From Arcicella sp034931005 (GTDB lineage: Bacteria > Bacteroidota > Bacteroidia > Cytophagales > Spirosomataceae): 64,000 nucleotides of DNA. The stretch is taken from positions 1 to 64,000 of the forward strand of contig NZ_JAYGIN010000006.1 in assembly GCF_034931005.1 (NCBI RefSeq), in the 5' to 3' direction. The notes under the pieces are model-generated. The model was not told the origin of the DNA. It did no database searches and saw nothing but the letters and a program-made list of their open reading frames with translations. A program made the translations under genes and the position numbers. Of this stretch, positions 61,779-64,000 are shown piece after piece (position 1 is the stretch's first letter; each line of letters starts with the position of its first letter).

Positions 61779-62312
61779 TCAGTATGTTTGTTTTTTCTTA
61801 GGAAGATATATTTGTAGTCCCACTAAAAGACTAATTAAATTACTCCTTGATGATGATAAGTTGTTAGAGTTGAAGGAATTACCGTAATTTCCTGTAATGT
61901 CAATTGATACATAATCACTGACAAAGTTAGCAAGTCCTGCTCCAACGCTGTAATTTGGAGAACCTCCTTCTGTATTAAAATTCACATTACCAAGAAGGAA
62001 AAATTTAGAAGACCTTTCATTATTAAAATAATACCGAGCCTGTGGTCCAAGAATGGTATTACTTCCAGAACTAACGTACAAAATATTAGCTCCAAGAGCC
62101 ACATTTTTTGAAATCATTTTAGCTCCAGACAAACTTCCATAAAGTATGTCTGCTCCAGAGCTATTCAAATACGATAAATTTCCCCCAATAAGCCAAGTGC
62201 CTTTGTCGAGATAGTTATTGTTATATTTTATGGGTGTTTCGGAGGCTTGCGAATGAGCAATAAATGAAGAAGTAAAAAGGCATAAAGCCACAAAAAATTG
62301 CTTTTTAAACAT
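61779..62312 (-). CDS. Small outer-membrane beta-barrel protein
   Basis: 178 residues from ATG 62312 (MFKKQFFVALCLFTSSFIAH as signal). Barrel-like strands: TWLIGGNLSYLNSSG, NVALGANILYVSSGSN, KFFLLGNVNFNTEGG, YSVGAGLANFVSDYV and a final LISLLVGLQIYLPKK. Resembles the OmpW/porin-like small barrel proteins. The 20 residues upstream of the ATG are rejected. No partner evident. Confidence 0.75.
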   Translation of the reverse strand: MFKKQFFVALCLFTSSFIAHSQASETPIKYNNNYLDKGTWLIGGNLSYLNSSGADILYGSLSGAKMISKNVALGANILYVSSGSNTILGPQARYYFNNERSSKFFLLGNVNFNTEGGSPNYSVGAGLANFVSDYVSIDITGNYGNSFNSNNLSSSRSNLISLLVGLQIYLPKKKQTY

Positions 62313-62509
62313 GGTATAAGAGTTTAAGATGTAAGAAAACTTTAATTGAGGATATTTATAGAGTAGGGACAATAGGTAAAGTTTTCAGAACGTAAGGTAT
62401 TACATTTTCAAGAGCAGTTGTACTTTTGTAGTATAAAATGCTGAAATAGATTTATCAAAAGGTAAACCTTATTCAAATTATTTGTGTTAGAAAAAATAAA
62501 AGCAAAGAT
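62313..62509. other. Intergenic region with candidate promoter
   Basis: About 200 bases between the divergent barrel gene and the tiny membrane protein. On the plus strand TACTTTTG (62421-62428) fits TAnnTTTG and lies about 90 bases before the small ORF. No further structure seen. Confidence 0.35.
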
Positions 62510-62662
62510 TTGGAAACTCAACAACCTCCTCAAAATAAAATGATAGCATGGCTCAAGCGACTCGGCTGGGCTGGTTTTTTCTTTTTTTTGATAAAAGGCG
62601 TAACACTATATATTCTTATCCCATATTTAATTGCCAAAGGTGTAATTAGCTGTGATAAATAA
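62510..62662 (+). CDS. Small single-pass membrane protein
   Basis: A short open frame read from sequence: TTG at 62510 gives METQQPPQNKMIAWLKRLGW (50 residues in all), and ATG at 62540 gives MIAWLKRLGWAGFFFFLIKG and a 40-residue product. The C-terminal part has one hydrophobic helix (FFFFLIKGVTLYILIPYLIA) and ends CDK. The WLKRLGxxGFxFFLxKG pattern resembles small membrane proteins common in this phylum. Function unknown; start uncertain between TTG and ATG. Confidence 0.65.
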   Translation: METQQPPQNKMIAWLKRLGWAGFFFFLIKGVTLYILIPYLIAKGVISCDK

Positions 62663-62663
62663 G

Positions 62664-62726
62664 GTTTTAGAGCTTAGATTTTAAAGAGCTTTTTCACTTC
62701 TAAAACCTAAGCACTCAAACCTTAAA
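62664..62726. repeat. Word-repeat hairpin after small membrane gene
   Basis: AGGTTTTAGAGCTTAGATTT pairs loosely with CTAAAACCTAAGCACTCAAA. Lies between convergent genes and may serve as a terminator. Confidence 0.5.
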
Positions 62727-63023
62727 CTATTTCACTTCTTCAGCACCCGTAGTAGGTTTTATTCCACCCATCAAATCCTGTAAAAACTTCTCAATATCTG
62801 GGAATTGCTCTTTCAAAGCTGCTGCACCTTCCGTTTTTAATTTCTCGAAATATTCTGGAGCTTTATCAATAGCACCTTCCGCTTCGGTTTTCAATTGAGA
62901 CGCTTTATCTTTCAAATCAGCAAGCGTTTTTTCGCCTTCTTCCGTTTGTAAATATTTGTTTAGGGCAACTCCTGCGGCGGCACCTAAAAGAAATGTTGCA
63001 ATGTGTTTTGCGTTTACTGACAT
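62727..63023 (-). CDS. YtxH-domain protein
   Basis: 98 residues: a short N-terminal membrane-insertion segment (TFLLGAAAGVALNKYLQTEEG) and a helical, Lys/Glu/Ala-rich tail, the YtxH-like pattern. Such proteins are general-stress small membrane proteins with no defined biochemical role. Separated from Uma2 gene by 11 bases. Confidence 0.85.
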   Translation of the reverse strand: MSVNAKHIATFLLGAAAGVALNKYLQTEEGEKTLADLKDKASQLKTEAEGAIDKAPEYFEKLKTEGAAALKEQFPDIEKFLQDLMGGIKPTTGAEEVK

Positions 63024-63034
63024 GGTTTTATGTT

Positions 63035-63637
63035 TTAAAAATTAACTCCTGATTTTTCTAAATATTGTGAAATATTAAACTTAACTCCATCTATAATTTC
63101 AATGTCTTTCGACCAATCTATTAATAACCAATCTTTGCCTTGTTCAGCCACAATAACTTTTTTTGAAGCTGATAAAACCCAAATAACTTTCTCAACTCCC
63201 CAAGACAATAAACGGTCAGTTTTTTGATAAATATAGGTTTGCTCGGTAAAATCAGTGGTATCAATACTGACATCAATTTCAATATCTATTTTGGGAGGAA
63301 CATCTAAATAATGAGTGTCAATTTTAGAAATAGGCAATTTAATTTGCTCATAAATCATCACATCTCCCGAAAGGTTATTGTTTACATCAAGGTGCATTCC
63401 ACCCTCTCCAGTAAATACAAAATACTGATTTTCATCTAATTGACGAATTAATAAATACGTAAAATAGCGTAAAATAAAAACCTGTAAACCACTTGCACCC
63501 ATAATACTTTCTAATGTTTTTTCTTTGCGTAAAACTGCTTTATAGCCTTTATAATAGATAGGAATCCCGTTCAATATCTCTTTGACGAGATATGCAGGCA
63601 CTTTCCGAGGAACTTTTCTTTGTGCGGTACTTGTCAT
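63035..63637 (-). CDS. Uma2 family endonuclease-like protein
   Basis: 200 residues with the PDDEXK-like DUF820 core: LSGDVMIYEQIK (Asp), PPKIDIEIDVSIDT (Glu), YIYQKTDRLLSWGVEKVIWV (Lys/Asp). Uma2 proteins are abundant nuclease-fold proteins of unknown biological role, common in cyanobacteria and some Bacteroidota. Ordinary codon usage; N-terminus with MTSTAQRKVPRKVPAYLV. Nuclease activity not established. Confidence 0.85.
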   Translation of the reverse strand: MTSTAQRKVPRKVPAYLVKEILNGIPIYYKGYKAVLRKEKTLESIMGASGLQVFILRYFTYLLIRQLDENQYFVFTGEGGMHLDVNNNLSGDVMIYEQIKLPISKIDTHYLDVPPKIDIEIDVSIDTTDFTEQTYIYQKTDRLLSWGVEKVIWVLSASKKVIVAEQGKDWLLIDWSKDIEIIDGVKFNISQYLEKSGVNF

Positions 63638-63654
63638 AATATTGCTTGTGAATT

Positions 63655-64000
63655 TTATTGTGAATTTACGATTTTTTCAATGATTTTCACGGCATGAATT
63701 CTTGAATTTTCGATAAACAACGAGTGTGTATTCATCCCTCCACAAATTACTCCCGCAAGGAAAACGTTGGGTAAATTGGTCTCTTGCGTTTCATCATCGT
63801 AAGTCGGTTTCATGATTTCATCGGCTGATAGAGTGATGCCTATTTTACGTAAAAAATCAAGATTGGGCTGATAACCCGTCATCGCAATTACGTAATCATT
63901 TTCTATCGTAACAATTCCTTCTGGAGTTTTTATATCAATTTCATTTTCACGTATTTCTGTTACTTCCGAATTGAAAAATGCCTTAATCGAACCTTCTTTA
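63655..64000 (-). CDS. ypdA: YpdA-like bacillithiol-disulfide reductase, C-terminal part
   Basis: C-terminal fragment of a FAD-containing pyridine-nucleotide-disulfide reductase-like protein; the 5' part lies beyond the window end. Reading inward from 64000: KEGSIKAFFNSEVTEIRENE, VIAMTGYQPNLDFLRKIGI, then FLAGVICGGMNTHSLFIENS and the final helix. This matches YpdA (GTGxxPD-like MTGYxP and final VICGGxxT). Reduces bacillithiol disulfide in other bacteria; here the thiol is unconfirmed. Confidence 0.85.
   Translation of the reverse strand, partial: KEGSIKAFFNSEVTEIRENEIDIKTPEGIVTIENDYVIAMTGYQPNLDFLRKIGITLSADEIMKPTYDDETQETNLPNVFLAGVICGGMNTHSLFIENSRIHAVKIIEKIVNSQ

Noticed and set aside
1..64000. 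tRNA and rRNA genes, intact insertion sequences, prophage
   Set aside because: I saw no TTCGA-type T-arm with a CCA-end acceptor stem, no rRNA-like block, and no transposase or phage structural gene by reading. A covariance-model scan would be decisive.

Overview
The window is about 64 kb of AT-rich bacterial chromosome from a member of the Bacteroidota. The order Cytophagales (Spirosomaceae-like genera) is my best inference. The evidence is a SusC-style carboxypeptidase-regulatory TonB receptor next to a DUF4249 lipoprotein, a PorP/SprF protein next to a gingipain-type (C25) protease with a type IX secretion tail, many lipoproteins and outer-membrane barrels whose signal peptides end in AQ, a transcarbamylase of the acylornithine type, and candidate -7 boxes of the form TAnnTTTG. 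No tRNA, rRNA, CRISPR array or intact insertion sequence was found.

Layout. 1-7 kb: TonB receptor, DUF4249 lipoprotein, a Tudor-like small protein, a Crp-family regulator, and xerD divergent from aroQ. 7-17 kb: a class-V aminotransferase carrying an apparent in-frame palindromic insertion, a MarC protein, RNase HI, a TacA/TacT-like toxin-antitoxin pair, a dnaX split into two frames at a candidate programmed frameshift site, a sugar-isomerase-like TIM barrel, a PIN toxin-antitoxin pair, and tsaE-ald. 17-34 kb: a GT-C glycosyltransferase, a sensor kinase, a collagen-like lipoprotein, the type IX-related PorP plus C25 protease pair, an alpha-L-fucosidase, a DUF2851 protein, an SGNH hydrolase, a methyltransferase and a CrtW-like carotenoid ketolase. 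34-50 kb: a large SdrD-B-like surface protein, polyprenyl synthase, patatin, frr-pyrH, a biotin carrier protein, an EamA exporter, a second TonB receptor, an aldose epimerase and the MaeB malic enzyme. 50-60 kb: a long minus-strand arginine cluster (argF', argB, argE-like, argH) with accessory genes between argB and argE-argH (DUF4375, PIN toxin-antitoxin, ADP-ribosylglycohydrolase, flavin monooxygenase) and two glycosyltransferases at its end. 60-64 kb: outer-membrane barrels, a FemAB/GNAT-like protein, a tiny membrane protein, YtxH, Uma2 and the end of ypdA.

The intergenic DNA is unusually structured. I see three classes: REP-like short palindromes; hairpins and tandem runs made of short words such as taggggtt, accaat or aataccc; and a probable MITE-like family with shared ends (CGGAAnTATA followed by variable bases) around different cores. 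Some of these enter genes. One sits in frame inside the aminotransferase, one forms the linker of dnaX, and others supply the last codons of two proteins.

The strongest candidate for something undescribed is dnaX. A slippery heptamer G GGA AAG lies immediately before a UAG stop, a GGAGGG Shine-Dalgarno-like stretch sits nine bases upstream, and the -1 frame is fully open into the tau C-terminal region. This resembles the E. coli dnaX recoding signal, but here it is built in repeat-derived sequence.
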